This document shows, in pieces, positions 10,668-19,431 of a DNA stretch of 49,441 bases. A program made the translations under genes and the position numbers. Position 1 is the first letter of the stretch, and every line of letters begins with the position of its first letter. The DNA comes from Tetragenococcus halophilus (GTDB lineage: Bacteria; Bacillota; Bacilli; Lactobacillales; Enterococcaceae): contig NZ_JAKEIT010000018.1 in assembly GCF_021474685.1 (NCBI RefSeq), positions 1 through 49,441 on the forward strand. Direction: 5' to 3'. Under the pieces are notes generated by a model. It made no database searches. It saw nothing but the letters and a program-made list of their open reading frames with translations, and was not told the DNA's origin.

Positions 10668-11066
10668 TTACCATACATAAGCGACAACTTCGCCGCCAAC
10701 ATTTTTTGCTCTAGCTTCTTTGTCAGTGATCACACCGTCAGAAGTTGAAACAACTGCAATGCCTAAACCATTTAATACTTTAGGTACTTCGTCAGCTTTG
10801 ACATAAGCACGCAGACCTGGTCTAGAGATACGTTTCAAGTTAGTGATCACACGTTCACCATCTTTCCCGTATTTAAGGAATAAACGGATTACGCCTTGTT
10901 TGTCATCTTCGATATATTCAACATTACGAACGAAACCTTCATTTTTAAGGATTTCAGCAATGTCGTGTTTGATTTTTGAAGCAGGAACTTCTAAAACATC
11001 ATGCCTTGCCATATTGGCATTACGGATACGTGTTAGAAAATCTGCAATTGGATCTGTCATGACCAT
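10668..11066 (-). CDS. rpsH: 30S ribosomal protein S8
   Basis: S8 organizes the central domain of 16S rRNA. The 132-aa protein starts [18 protein letters not shown] and ends GGEVVAYVW. The AAGGAGG site is 12 bases from the first ATG and 18 from the second, so the longer form is preferred, as in enterococci. It follows rpsN. Confidence 0.97.
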   Translation of the reverse strand: MVMTDPIADFLTRIRNANMARHDVLEVPASKIKHDIAEILKNEGFVRNVEYIEDDKQGVIRLFLKYGKDGERVITNLKRISRPGLRAYVKADEVPKVLNGLGIAVVSTSDGVITDKEARAKNVGGEVVAYVW

Positions 11067-11101
11067 TAGATGATTTACCTCCTTTTTGCGAGTTTACTTT
11101 T

Positions 11102-11287
11102 TTACCAGCTAGCTTTCTTCACGCCGGGAATTTGACCTTTGTAGGCCAGTTCGCGGAAGCAAATACGGCAAAGGTGAAATTTACGATAAACAGAACGTGG
11201 ACGACCACAGCGTTCACAGCGAGTATATTCTTGTACTGAATATTTTGCGGTTTGTTTATTTTTAGCAACTTGTGACTTTTTAGCCAA
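11102..11287 (-). CDS. rpsN: 30S ribosomal protein S14 type Z
   Basis: This 61-aa S14 is the zinc-binding form: two CxxC pairs are present (Cys24/Cys27 and Cys40/Cys43), with [18 protein letters not shown] at the end. A zinc-independent second copy is not seen in the window. It lies between rplE and rpsH. Confidence 0.98.
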   Translation of the reverse strand: MAKKSQVAKNKQTAKYSVQEYTRCERCGRPRSVYRKFHLCRICFRELAYKGQIPGVKKASW

Positions 11288-11302
11288 TTTCTTCGCCTCC
11301 TT

Positions 11303-11842
11303 TTATTTTTGGAATGGCACTCCTAATTGTGTTAACAATTCAAGAGATTCTTCATCAGTGTTTGCTGTTGTAACAATAACGATATCCATTCCTCGTACCT
11401 TGTCGACTGAATCATAGTCAACTTCAGGGAAGATCAATTGTTCTTTGATACCTAAAGTGTAGTTTCCACGACCATCGAAAGCTTTTTTGCTTACACCATG
11501 GAAGTCACGTACACGTGGTAAGGAAACATTTACTAATTTATCCAAGAAGTCATACATTCTGTCTCCACGCAAAGTAACTTTAGTGCCGATTGGCATTCCT
11601 TCACGCAGACGGAAGCCTGCAACAGATTTTTTAGCTTTTGTAACTAAAGGTTTTTGTCCAGAAATCAATTGTAATTCTTCAACTGCTTTGTCTAGATTCT
11701 TAGCATTAGATACTGCATCACCAACACCCATATTAATAACGATTTTTTCAACCTTTGGTGTTTGCATAACAGAACTATAGTCAAATTTTTGTACTAATGA
11801 TGGAACGATATCTTGTGTATATTTTTCTTTAAGGCGGTTCAT
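11303..11842 (-). CDS. rplE: 50S ribosomal protein L5
   Basis: L5 binds 5S rRNA and contacts the P-site tRNA. The 179-aa protein starts [16 protein letters not shown], has [11 protein letters not shown] and the block [20 protein letters not shown], and ends QLGVPFQK. It follows rplX with a 27-base gap. Confidence 0.98.
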   Translation of the reverse strand: MNRLKEKYTQDIVPSLVQKFDYSSVMQTPKVEKIVINMGVGDAVSNAKNLDKAVEELQLISGQKPLVTKAKKSVAGFRLREGMPIGTKVTLRGDRMYDFLDKLVNVSLPRVRDFHGVSKKAFDGRGNYTLGIKEQLIFPEVDYDSVDKVRGMDIVIVTTANTDEESLELLTQLGVPFQK

Positions 11843-11869
11843 TTAGTTGCCCCTCCCTTCTTGATTTGT

Positions 11870-12181
11870 TTATTTATCAATAACTTCACCAGTTTTTTTA
11901 GAAACACGGACTTTTTTACCGTCCACTGTTTGATAGCCAACTCGGGTTGCTTCACCACTTGAAGGATCGATCAACATAACATTCGATACATGGATCGGAG
12001 CTTCTTGTTCAGAGATCCCGCCTTGCGGAGCAGTTTGAGAAGGTTTTTGATGTTTTTTCACAACATTAACACCTTCGACGACAACCTTGTCGTTTTTTGG
12101 ATGAGCTTCTAAAATGACGCCCTCTTTATTTTTGTCTTTACCAGTAATAACTTTTACTTTATCGCCTTTTTTAACAAACAT
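11870..12181 (-). CDS. rplX: 50S ribosomal protein L24
   Basis: L24 starts assembly of the large subunit. The 103-aa protein has the KOW motif [18 protein letters not shown] near the N-terminus and ends [12 protein letters not shown]. It is placed rplN-rplX-rplE as expected. Confidence 0.98.
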   Translation of the reverse strand: MFVKKGDKVKVITGKDKNKEGVILEAHPKNDKVVVEGVNVVKKHQKPSQTAPQGGISEQEAPIHVSNVMLIDPSSGEATRVGYQTVDGKKVRVSKKTGEVIDK

Positions 12182-12216
12182 TCTTGTTTCGCACCTCCTT
12201 TGATATTAAATAACCA

Positions 12217-12585
12217 CTATAGTACTTCTGGTGCTAGCGAAACAATCTTCATGTAATTACTTTCGCGTAGTTCGCGAGCAACTGGCCCGAAGATACGAGT
12301 TCCGCGTGGGCTTTTATCATCGCGAATGATCACCGCAGCATTTTCATCAAATTTAATGTAAGAACCGTCAGCACGATGAGCGCCTGATTTTGTACGAACA
12401 ATAACTGCTTTTACAACTTCGCCTTTTTTGACAACCCCACCTGGCGTTGCTTGTTTGACCGTAGCGACGATCACATCACCGATATTCGCAGTTTTTCGAC
12501 CTGAGCCACCTAGGACTTTGACCGTTAAAATTTCGCGTGCCCCCGAATTATCAGCAATTTTTAAACGACTTTCTTGTTGGATCAC
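12217..12585 (-). CDS. rplN: 50S ribosomal protein L14
   Basis: L14 forms intersubunit bridges. The 122-aa protein starts [20 protein letters not shown] and has [15 protein letters not shown] and the C-terminal [19 protein letters not shown]. It lies after rpsQ with a GGAGGATAT ribosome binding site. Confidence 0.98.
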   Translation of the reverse strand: MIQQESRLKIADNSGAREILTVKVLGGSGRKTANIGDVIVATVKQATPGGVVKKGEVVKAVIVRTKSGAHRADGSYIKFDENAAVIIRDDKSPRGTRIFGPVARELRESNYMKIVSLAPEVL

Positions 12586-12643
12586 GATGTATATCCTCCT
12601 TTCAAATATAGCAATTTAATCTATATAGGAAAATCTCGTGTAA

Positions 12644-12910
12644 TTAAATAATCACTGCTTTTTCAACGATTTCTACTAAACGAAAACGTTTTGTAGCTGA
12701 TAATGGACGAGTTTCCATAATTCTCACGATATCACCAGTTTTGGCTTCATTGTTTTCATCGTGCACTTTGTATTTTTTCGAATAATTAATCCGTTTGCCG
12801 TAAATTGGATGATTTTTCTTTGTTTCGACGACAACAGAGATTGTTTTATCCATTTTATCAGATACTACGCGCCCTTGATAAACCTTACGGTGATTTCTTT
12901 CTTCAGTCAT
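12644..12910 (-). CDS. rpsQ: 30S ribosomal protein S17
   Basis: S17 is a primary 16S rRNA binder. The product is 88 aa, starting [20 protein letters not shown] and ending [10 protein letters not shown]. An ATG three codons earlier is only 2 bases from the GGAGG site, while the ATG at 12910 is 11 bases away, so the shorter form is chosen. It matches the family length. Confidence 0.97.
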   Translation of the reverse strand: MTEERNHRKVYQGRVVSDKMDKTISVVVETKKNHPIYGKRINYSKKYKVHDENNEAKTGDIVRIMETRPLSATKRFRLVEIVEKAVII

Positions 12911-12934
12911 ACGATTCATGGCCTCCTTCCATTA

Positions 12935-13123
12935 TTACTTTACTTGTTCACGCAACACCGTTTTGATGCGTGCAATCGATTTGCGTACTTCTTTAATACG
13001 CGCTGTATTTTCTAATTGTCCGGTAGCTAATTGGAAACGAAGATTAAACAATTCTTCTTTAAATTGTTTTTCTTGATCTAGCATTTCGGCAGTGGTTAAC
13101 TCTCTGATATCTTTAACCTTCAT
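12935..13123 (-). CDS. rpmC: 50S ribosomal protein L29
   Basis: L29 sits at the peptide exit and helps dock signal recognition particle and trigger factor. The product is 62 aa, starting [14 protein letters not shown] with the helical hairpin [18 protein letters not shown]. The start overlaps the end of rplP by 11 bases, with GGGTGG before it, suggesting coupling. Confidence 0.97.
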   Translation of the reverse strand: MKVKDIRELTTAEMLDQEKQFKEELFNLRFQLATGQLENTARIKEVRKSIARIKTVLREQVK

Positions 13124-13547
13124 TCGATTCACCACCCATTTCTTCACGTTTTACGATCTTGGTTCTAATTGGCAATTTGTGAGAAGCAAGGCGTAAAGCT
13201 TCTTTAGCGACTTCATCGGAAACGCCGGCGATTTCAAAAAGGATTTTACCACGTTTTGTTGGAGCTACCCAGCCTTCTGGTGCCCCTTTACCTGAACCCA
13301 TACGTACCCCGATAGCTTTTGCTGTATAAGATTTGTGAGGGAAAATTTTGATCCATACTTTCCCACCACGTTTCATATAACGGTTCATCGCGATACGTGC
13401 AGCTTCAATTTGTCGGTTTGTAATCCAAGAAGATTCAAGAGCTTGCAAACCATATTCGCCAAAAGTAACTTCTTTACCGCCTTTAGCTTCTCCGCGCATT
13501 CTTCCGCGGAACTCACGACGGTGTTTTACACGTTTAGGTACTAACAT
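13113..13547 (-). CDS. rplP: 50S ribosomal protein L16
   Basis: L16 helps position A-site tRNA. The 144-aa protein starts [19 protein letters not shown] and has [16 protein letters not shown] and the conserved [15 protein letters not shown]. It is 2 bases downstream of rpsC and overlaps rpmC, so the three are tightly coupled. Confidence 0.98.
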   Translation of the reverse strand: MLVPKRVKHRREFRGRMRGEAKGGKEVTFGEYGLQALESSWITNRQIEAARIAMNRYMKRGGKVWIKIFPHKSYTAKAIGVRMGSGKGAPEGWVAPTKRGKILFEIAGVSDEVAKEALRLASHKLPIRTKIVKREEMGGESNEG

Positions 13548-13549
13548 GT

Positions 13550-14206
13550 TTATTCCCCTCCCTTCTCAGTGTTATTTTTAGTTGGAAGAATTTCTCCACG
13601 ATAGATCCACACTTTAACTCCTAGTTTTCCGTATGTTGTGTCTGCTTCTTCCCATGCATAGTCAATATCTGCACGAAGTGTATGCAAAGGAACAGTTCCT
13701 TCTGAATATCCTTCCACACGAGCAATGTCTGCTCCATTTAAACGACCAGAAACTTGGGTTTTAATACCTTCTGCTCCTGCACGCATTGTACGTTGGATCG
13801 CTTGTTTTTGTGCGCGACGAAACGCAACACGATTTTCAAGTTGACGGGCAATGCCTTCTCCAACTAATTTTGCATCTAAATCAGATTTTTTAACTTCAAC
13901 GATATTAATATGAACTCGTTTGCCTGTTAATTTATTTAATTGTTTTCTTAGATTTTCGACTTCAGAACCGCCTTTACCGATAACCATACCTGGTCTTGCA
14001 GTGTGGATTGAAATATTCACACGTTTGGCAGCACGTTCGATTTCTACAGTCGATACTGCTGCTTCAGCAAGTTTTTCACCGATAAATTCACGGATCCGTA
14101 AATCTTCATGTAATAAATCTGCGTATTCTTTTTCAGCATACCATTTTGCTTCCCAATCACGGATAATACCGATACGCATTCCAATTGGATTTATTTTTTG
14201 ACCCAC
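13550..14206 (-). CDS. rpsC: 30S ribosomal protein S3
   Basis: S3 lines the mRNA entry channel. The 218-aa protein starts [20 protein letters not shown], has a type II KH domain with the [11 protein letters not shown] motif near residues 73-83, and ends with the RGEILP block. It lies between rplV and rplP. Confidence 0.98.
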   Translation of the reverse strand: MGQKINPIGMRIGIIRDWEAKWYAEKEYADLLHEDLRIREFIGEKLAEAAVSTVEIERAAKRVNISIHTARPGMVIGKGGSEVENLRKQLNKLTGKRVHINIVEVKKSDLDAKLVGEGIARQLENRVAFRRAQKQAIQRTMRAGAEGIKTQVSGRLNGADIARVEGYSEGTVPLHTLRADIDYAWEEADTTYGKLGVKVWIYRGEILPTKNNTEKGGE

Positions 14207-14219
14207 TGACTATCCCTCC

Positions 14220-14567
14220 TTATTTTTCTGATACAACAACCGTGATATGACTTGTACGTTTGTTGATTGGAGATGCTGAACCTTTTGCTCGAGGACGGAA
14301 ACGTTTCATGGTTGGTCCTTCATCTACAAATGCTTCAGCCACAACTAAATTTTCAACTTCTAAGTCATAGTTGTTTTCTGCATTACTTACAGCTGACATC
14401 AATACTTTTTCGATAGCTCCAGCTGATTTATTTGGCGTAAATTTCAAAGTAGCAATAGCTTCGCTGACGCTTTTCCCTCTAATCAAATCAATAACTAAAC
14501 GTGATTTGCGAGGAGAAACGCGAACTGTTTTAGCAGTAGCTTTTGCTGAGGTAATTTGTTCTGCCAT
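14220..14567 (-). CDS. rplV: 50S ribosomal protein L22
   Basis: L22 lines the peptide exit tunnel, and changes in its beta-hairpin loop affect macrolide sensitivity in other bacteria. The 115-aa protein has [17 protein letters not shown] and the hairpin region [20 protein letters not shown], which appears intact. It matters here because an erm gene is also in the window. Confidence 0.98.
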   Translation of the reverse strand: MAEQITSAKATAKTVRVSPRKSRLVIDLIRGKSVSEAIATLKFTPNKSAGAIEKVLMSAVSNAENNYDLEVENLVVAEAFVDEGPTMKRFRPRAKGSASPINKRTSHITVVVSEK

Positions 14568-14587
14568 TTCTTTTTCCTCCTCTCAGA

Positions 14588-14869
14588 TTAGCGAGCTGAT
14601 GTTCTACGATCATCTTTAGCGTGTCCGCGAAAGTTTCTTGTTGGTGCAAACTCACCTAATTTGTGTCCTACCATGTCTTCTTGGATATAAACAGGAACAT
14701 GTTTACGTCCGTCATACACGGCAATAGTATATCCGATAAAACTTGGGAAGATCGTTGAACGACGAGACCAAGTCTTAATTACTTTTTTCTTTTCAACACC
14801 TTGTTGTGCTTCAATTTTTTTCATCAAATGATCATCACAAAAAGGTCCTTTTTTAACACTACGACTCAT
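14588..14869 (-). CDS. rpsS: 30S ribosomal protein S19
   Basis: S19 binds the head of the small subunit beside S13. The 93-aa protein starts [20 protein letters not shown] and has [19 protein letters not shown] and [15 protein letters not shown]. It follows rplB in standard S10-operon order. Confidence 0.98.
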   Translation of the reverse strand: MSRSVKKGPFCDDHLMKKIEAQQGVEKKKVIKTWSRRSTIFPSFIGYTIAVYDGRKHVPVYIQEDMVGHKLGEFAPTRNFRGHAKDDRRTSAR

Positions 14870-14910
14870 GGTGAACCTCCTTTTAAATTACGTTATAAAC
14901 AGTTAATAAT

Positions 14911-15744
14911 TTATTTCTTCTTACGAGTACGAACAATATGCTTATTAGATGCTTTGTTCTTCTTACGAGTTTTCAAACCAACTGCTTTTTGTCCCCAAGG
15001 AGAAAGTGGTGCTACACGTCCTACTGGCGCTCTTCCTTCCCCACCACCATGCGGGTGATCGTTAGGGTTCATAACACTACCACGAACGGTTGGGCGTTTA
15101 TGCATCCAGCGTGAACGACCTGCTTTTCCGATATTAATCAATTCATGTTGTTCATTACCAACTGAACCAACTGTAGCGCGGCAAGTCGACAAGATCATAC
15201 GAACTTCGCCTGAATTCAAACGAACCAATACGTATTTTCCTTCATTACCAAGTACTTGGGCTCTAGTTCCTGCAGAACGGACTAACTGTCCACCCCTACC
15301 TGGTTTTAATTCAACATTATGCACAACAGTACCAACTGGAATCTCCTTTAAAGGTAGGCTGTTTCCAAGGTTGATATCAGCTTGGTTTCCTGAAACAACT
15401 GTTGCGCCGACTTTTAGACCTTTTGGCGCTAAAATGTATGATTTTACTCCGTCTTCATAATGAATTAACGCGATATTTGCGGAACGGTTTGGATCATACT
15501 CGATCGATTTAACTGTCGCAACAACATCATCTTTATTGCGCTTAAAGTCGATCATACGGTATTTCCGTTTATGTCCGCCACCTTGATGACGTACAGTAAT
15601 GCGACCGTTATTATTACGACCTGCATTATTTTTCAATGGCGCCATTAATGTTTTTTCTGGTTTGTTAGTAGTAACTTCAGCAAAGTCAGATGTTGTCATA
15701 TTACGACGACCATTGGTAATAGCTTTATACTTTTTAAGTGCCAC
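14911..15744 (-). CDS. rplB: 50S ribosomal protein L2
   Basis: L2 is needed for peptidyl transferase activity and subunit joining. The 277-aa protein has [20 protein letters not shown] near residues 50-70 and the C-terminal [19 protein letters not shown] with the conserved histidine of the family. The basic tail [17 protein letters not shown] is intact. Confidence 0.98.
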   Translation of the reverse strand: MALKKYKAITNGRRNMTTSDFAEVTTNKPEKTLMAPLKNNAGRNNNGRITVRHQGGGHKRKYRMIDFKRNKDDVVATVKSIEYDPNRSANIALIHYEDGVKSYILAPKGLKVGATVVSGNQADINLGNSLPLKEIPVGTVVHNVELKPGRGGQLVRSAGTRAQVLGNEGKYVLVRLNSGEVRMILSTCRATVGSVGNEQHELINIGKAGRSRWMHKRPTVRGSVMNPNDHPHGGGEGRAPVGRVAPLSPWGQKAVGLKTRKKNKASNKHIVRTRKKK

Positions 15745-15786
15745 GTCATTTCCCTCCTATTTCGATTTTTATGCAAACAGTTCAGC

Positions 15787-16074
15787 TTATTCCGCTGAGA
15801 AAATTTCAATTTCTTTTGAGTCTTGCGTTAAAGTAACAACTGCTTTGCGACGTTTTCTTGTATATCCTTGATATTGACCCATACGTTTTGGTTTAGGATG
15901 TACATTGAGGATATTGACATTTGCAACTTTTACATCAAAAGCTGACTCAACAGCTTGTCTTACTAATGTTTTATTTGCGCCAGTGTCAACTTCGAACGTA
16001 TATTTTTTTTCGTCCATATCAAGCATTGTTTTTTCAGTGATCACTGGACGTTTAATTACATCTAGTAAATTCAT
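15787..16074 (-). CDS. rplW: 50S ribosomal protein L23
   Basis: L23 is at the tunnel exit and docks trigger factor. The 95-aa protein begins [17 protein letters not shown] and has the conserved VNTLNV-like segment [17 protein letters not shown]. Its ATG overlaps the last base of rplD, so the two are coupled. Confidence 0.98.
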   Translation of the reverse strand: MNLLDVIKRPVITEKTMLDMDEKKYTFEVDTGANKTLVRQAVESAFDVKVANVNILNVHPKPKRMGQYQGYTRKRRKAVVTLTQDSKEIEIFSAE

Positions 16075-16697
16075 TATACAAGCACCTCCTCAATTTGAGT
16101 AAGAGCAGTTTGAGTGGCTAATACTTTATCACTCTTTGCAACATCTAACACAGTAACATTATCAGAAGTAACGACTGTTACGTTTGATAGATTACGTCCA
16201 GATAATGCTGCAAATTTATTTTCTGGTTCTACAACGACCAACACTTTTGAATCGATCGATAAGTTTTCTAATACTTGTTTGAATTCTTTTGTTTTTGGTG
16301 CATCAAAATTCAATGCATCTACAACAACAAAATTATTTGAAGCAACTTTTTCTGACAATACAGATTTAATTGCTAAGCGACGAACTTTTTTAGGAAGTTT
16401 GTAGCTGTAAGAACGTGGAGTTGGGCCAAATACTATACCCCCACCACGCCATTGTGGTGCACGAATAGTTCCTTGACGTGCTCGTCCAGTTCCTTTTTGG
16501 CGCCATGGTTTTTTACCGCCACCTGATACTGCACTACGATTTTTCACAGCGTGTGTTCCTTGTCTTAACGAAGCACGTTGCATCGTAATGGCATCAAAAA
16601 TAACTGATTCATTCGGTTCAATTCCGAAAATTTCTTCATTTAATGTGACTTCGCCATTTTGGCTACCGTCTTGTTTGAATAATGCTACATTTGGCAT
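16074..16697 (-). CDS. rplD: 50S ribosomal protein L4
   Basis: L4 reaches into the exit tunnel, and in enterobacteria it also represses its own operon. The 207-aa protein has the extended-loop block [20 protein letters not shown] near residues 63-82, the region where macrolide resistance changes occur in other species. No change is evident by eye. It lies between rplC and rplW. Confidence 0.98.
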   Translation of the reverse strand: MPNVALFKQDGSQNGEVTLNEEIFGIEPNESVIFDAITMQRASLRQGTHAVKNRSAVSGGGKKPWRQKGTGRARQGTIRAPQWRGGGIVFGPTPRSYSYKLPKKVRRLAIKSVLSEKVASNNFVVVDALNFDAPKTKEFKQVLENLSIDSKVLVVVEPENKFAALSGRNLSNVTVVTSDNVTVLDVAKSDKVLATQTALTQIEEVLV

Positions 16698-16726
16698 TCC
16701 TTAGTTCCTCCTTTCTTCCTATCTAA

Positions 16727-17356
16727 TTAGTTAGCTTTTACAGCAGATTTAATAGTAATCAATGATTTTTTCGCGCCAGGAATGTTCCCTTTGATTAAAA
16801 TGACATTGCGGTCAGTATCTACACGTACAACTTCCAAGTTTTGGATCGTTACTCGGTTGCCGCCCATACGACCTGGGAGACTATTGCCTTTTAATACGTG
16901 TTTGGGTTCAAGTGGACCTAATCCACCGGGATGACGATGAAAGTGAGAACCATGTCCCATTGGGCCGCGAGCTTGTCCATAACGCTTGATAACGCCTTGG
17001 AAGCCTTTGCCTTTACTGGTTCCTGTTACGTCAACGATGTCTCCAGCTTCGAATGTATCAACTTTAATTTCTGTTCCTACTTCTAAGCCCTCAAGCCCTA
17101 CATTCTTGAACTCGCGAATGAAGCGCTTAGGAGCCGTGTTTGCTTTTGCAACATGACCTTTAGCAGGTTTGTTACTCAAAATTTCACGTTTATCTTGAAA
17201 CCCGAGTTGAACAGCTTCATAACCATCGTTTTCAACTGTTTTAAGTTGCAAAACAACATTAGGTTCTGCTTCAATAGCTGTTACTGGGATTAATTCGCCA
17301 GATTCAGTGAAGATCTGAGTCATTCCTACTTTTCTTCCTAAGATTCCTTTAGCCAT
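16727..17356 (-). CDS. rplC: 50S ribosomal protein L3
   Basis: L3 lies near the peptidyl transferase centre. The 209-aa protein begins [16 protein letters not shown] and has the long loop block [17 protein letters not shown] and [13 protein letters not shown]. It follows rpsJ with a 21-base gap. Confidence 0.98.
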   Translation of the reverse strand: MAKGILGRKVGMTQIFTESGELIPVTAIEAEPNVVLQLKTVENDGYEAVQLGFQDKREILSNKPAKGHVAKANTAPKRFIREFKNVGLEGLEVGTEIKVDTFEAGDIVDVTGTSKGKGFQGVIKRYGQARGPMGHGSHFHRHPGGLGPLEPKHVLKGNSLPGRMGGNRVTIQNLEVVRVDTDRNVILIKGNIPGAKKSLITIKSAVKAN

Positions 17357-17377
17357 GATTACACCTCCAATTTTTAA

Positions 17378-17686
17378 TTATAATTTAATTTCAATATTTA
17401 CACCTGATGGTAAGTCTAGCTTCATTAAAGCATCAACAGTTTTTGGTGTTGGATTTACAATGTCGATAAGACGTTTGTGCGTACGCATTTCAAACTGTTC
17501 ACGTGATTGTTTAAATTTATGTGGTGAACGGATGACGGTGTATACGCTGCGTTGTGTTGGCAATGGGATTGGACCTGAAATAGCCGCTCCTGTCCTTTGT
17601 GCAGTTTCTACGATTTTATCCGCCGATTGGTCTAAAATACGATGTTCATACGCTTTTAAACGAATACGAATTTGTTGTTTTGCCAT
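17378..17686 (-). CDS. rpsJ: 30S ribosomal protein S10
   Basis: S10 is a head protein of the small subunit and the first gene of the S10 operon. The product is 102 aa, starting [21 protein letters not shown] longer in-frame reading goes upstream, but the family start and a GAAGGAGGG ribosome binding site fix the ATG at 17686. The upstream open reading lies in a structured leader and is not expected to be translated as part of S10. Confidence 0.98.
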   Translation of the reverse strand: MAKQQIRIRLKAYEHRILDQSADKIVETAQRTGAAISGPIPLPTQRSVYTVIRSPHKFKQSREQFEMRTHKRLIDIVNPTPKTVDALMKLDLPSGVNIEIKL

Positions 17687-17699
17687 TATTTTCCCTCCT

Positions 17700-17848
17700 T
17701 CGCCTATTTTAAAAGTAGACATAGCTCCACGAAAATTTTCCGTCACACTCGGCCGTGGCAAAGCGCCCGGGCGTGTCGCAACCTCTCGTTTCCTAGCCGA
17801 CTGATCCTCTTTCCAATTGAGAATATTTTCCCCTAAGAAAAAAGCACC
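17700..17848 (-). promoter_or_regulatory. GC-rich structured leader of the S10 operon
   Basis: The roughly 150-base leader between the promoter and rpsJ contains a GC-rich patch (about 17735-17805) unlike the AT-rich intergenic DNA around it. It holds the self-complementary CGCCCGGGCG and a possible long-range pairing of TCGGC with GCCGA. Such leaders often mediate ribosomal-protein feedback. Which protein would bind here is unknown, and the fold is inferred by eye. Confidence 0.5.
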
Positions 17849-17854
17849 TTTTAC

Positions 17855-17883
17855 ATTATATTATGACAAAGCTTGAATAGCAA
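17855..17883 (-). promoter_or_regulatory. S10 operon promoter
   Basis: On the minus strand TTGCTA is followed after exactly 17 bases by a perfect TATAAT. The start would be about 160 bases before rpsJ. This is probably the main promoter of the S10-spc-alpha cluster. Confidence 0.85.
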
Positions 17884-17937
17884 GCTTTTTTTCCTATAAA
17901 TTTTAACTTTCAGGAAAAGTTTTCAGTTTAGTTTTCA

Positions 17938-17976
17938 AAAAAATGTAGGAAGCATTCAAGCCCCCTACATTTTTTC
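17938..17976 (-). terminator. Terminator after the S component gene
   Basis: A 10-bp inverted repeat (AAAATGTAGG and CCTACATTTT) with T-runs on both sides can stop transcription of the pdxK unit on the minus strand just before the S10 promoter. Confidence 0.8.
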
Positions 17977-17987
17977 AGAATTTTTTA

Positions 17988-18515
17988 TTAAAGGATGTTA
18001 GCCAACGTTCTTTTTAAAGGAAAATATAAAAACGAAACTAATACTGCTGTTAACACAACATTAACTACAGTAGCGGGAAGGGAAAAGATTGCGGTAGTGA
18101 AAGCTGTCGGAAAATCCATTCCCAAATAAAGTTGTCGGACCAGATTTTTTATTTGCGTCATGACTAATTTTACTACTCCTGTGCCAGTCGCAATAATGAT
18201 AATCTGCCAAATATGCGTGGGGTTTTTGTGATAAAGTAAGAACAGACCATAAGCTGCCGCACCTACAATAAAACTTTCTACTATAAAATAAGGCGCTTCT
18301 ATAGCATAACCGTTTAACACATCAAAAATAGCAAAACCCAACCCTCCAGCAAGCGATCCTTTGACATAACCTAAAAACAAAACTGCCAAAAGCAAGACTG
18401 CATTGCCTAAATGAACAAAAGCACCTGTAGGCAAGGGAATCTTAATCATCGTGCCAATAACTGTCAGTGCTGTAAAAAGAGCAATCATCACGACATGTCT
18501 AGTCGTTATTCTCAT
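17988..18515 (-). CDS. ECF transporter S component, probably for vitamin B6
   Basis: S components bind a vitamin in the membrane and dock to the shared EcfA1A2T module. The 175-aa protein has about six hydrophobic segments and family blocks MIALFTALTVIGTMIKIPLP and LGNAVLLLAVLFLGYVKG. The start lies 17 bases inside the pyridoxine kinase gene, implying coupling. That neighbour and the divergent PdxR-like regulator suggest a pyridoxine-type substrate (PdxU-like). A thiamin precursor (hydroxymethylpyrimidine) is the main alternative, because related kinases accept it. The specificity is an inference from context. Confidence 0.8.
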   Translation of the reverse strand: MRITTRHVVMIALFTALTVIGTMIKIPLPTGAFVHLGNAVLLLAVLFLGYVKGSLAGGLGFAIFDVLNGYAIEAPYFIVESFIVGAAAYGLFLLYHKNPTHIWQIIIIATGTGVVKLVMTQIKNLVRQLYLGMDFPTAFTTAIFSLPATVVNVVLTAVLVSFLYFPLKRTLANIL

Positions 18516-19335
18516 CTGCTGCTACCATCCTTTTTTCAGCTTCATTATAAGCACCATGCCAGATATGTCCAACATAGGGGTTTATCGACACACCATGTTC
18601 AATTCCAGCAGCCACAAATTCTTTAGCTGTTTTACAAGCATTAAAGACTGAGTAACCTTTAGCGATCCCAGCTGCAATGGCTGCAGCAAAAGTACATCCA
18701 GCACCATGATTAAAATCTGTTGCAAATAACGGTCCCTCAAGTACTTGATAATCTTTTCCATCATAGAAAACGTCTAACGCCTTATCAGAAGCCAAACGAT
18801 GACCACCTTTAACAATAACGTTTTTTGCACCCATTTGATGTATGATTGATGCTGCCTTTTTCATATCTTCTATATTTTCTAGATCACCCAAACCAGATAA
18901 AATACCTGCTTCTTCTAAGTTAGGTGTAGCAATTAGTGCTTGAGGAAGAAAATATTTTTTTATCCCTTCCACGCTTTTAGGCTGTAAAATTTGCGCAGTT
19001 CCTTTACAAGCAATTACTGGGTCAATAACGACATTTTCGATTTGATAGTAATCGATATACTGACTAGCTAACGCTATGTTTTTCTCATTGCCCATCATTC
19101 CAGTTTTTATTACATCCATTGGATCACCGGCAAATACAGAGATTAACTGTTTTTCTAACATTTCTTCAGAAATAGAGGTTACCTCGTGGCTCCAGCCATT
19201 ATCAGGATCCATAGTCACAATAGAAGTTAAACTTGAAAAACCAAAAACGCCATATTCCTCAAATGTTTTCAAGTCAGCTTGAATACCTGCACCACCGCTC
19301 GAATCAGAGCCAGCAATCGTTAATACTTTTTCCAT
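18499..19335 (-). CDS. pdxK: Pyridoxine/pyridoxal kinase, ThiD-like
   Basis: The protein phosphorylates pyridoxine-type vitamers for pyridoxal phosphate salvage. It is 278 aa, starts MEKVLTIAGSDSSGGAGIQA, and has VVIDPVIACKG (102-112) and the active-site GAGCTF (211-216) of the ribokinase-like ThiD family. By recollection it resembles the Bacillus subtilis ThiD-like PdxK more than the two-step ThiD. The ATG at 19335 has AAGGATG before it; an upstream start 13 codons earlier is not supported. It may also act on hydroxymethylpyrimidine. Confidence 0.85.
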   Translation of the reverse strand: MEKVLTIAGSDSSGGAGIQADLKTFEEYGVFGFSSLTSIVTMDPDNGWSHEVTSISEEMLEKQLISVFAGDPMDVIKTGMMGNEKNIALASQYIDYYQIENVVIDPVIACKGTAQILQPKSVEGIKKYFLPQALIATPNLEEAGILSGLGDLENIEDMKKAASIIHQMGAKNVIVKGGHRLASDKALDVFYDGKDYQVLEGPLFATDFNHGAGCTFAAAIAAGIAKGYSVFNACKTAKEFVAAGIEHGVSINPYVGHIWHGAYNEAEKRMVAADENND

Positions 19336-19382
19336 AATTTCACATCCTTTTTTATTTACCCCCGAGTATAGCATAGTTTTAC

Positions 19383-19411
19383 TTGACGAAAACAGCCAAT
19401 TGGACTATCTT
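19383..19411 (+). promoter_or_regulatory. Promoter of the MocR/PdxR-type regulator
   Basis: TTGACG is followed after exactly 17 bases by TATCTT. The start would lie only some 15 bases before the coding region. The opposite strand carries TTGGCT and TATGCT boxes for pdxK, so the divergent promoters overlap. Confidence 0.65.
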
Positions 19412-19425
19412 TAACTCATCCAATT
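19396..19425. promoter_or_regulatory. Possible operator between pdxK and the regulator
   Basis: The palindrome CCAATTGG lies in the promoter spacer, and a second CCAATT occurs about 24 bases later. MocR-type regulators commonly bind repeated half-sites between their own gene and a divergent target. The assignment is an inference from position and repetition. Confidence 0.35.
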
Positions 19426-19431
19426 TAGAAG

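Noticed and set aside
17687-17761. N-terminal extension of S10 (25 extra codons)
   Set aside because: It reads through the leader and the rpsJ ribosome binding site; all known S10 proteins start at MAKQ-like.
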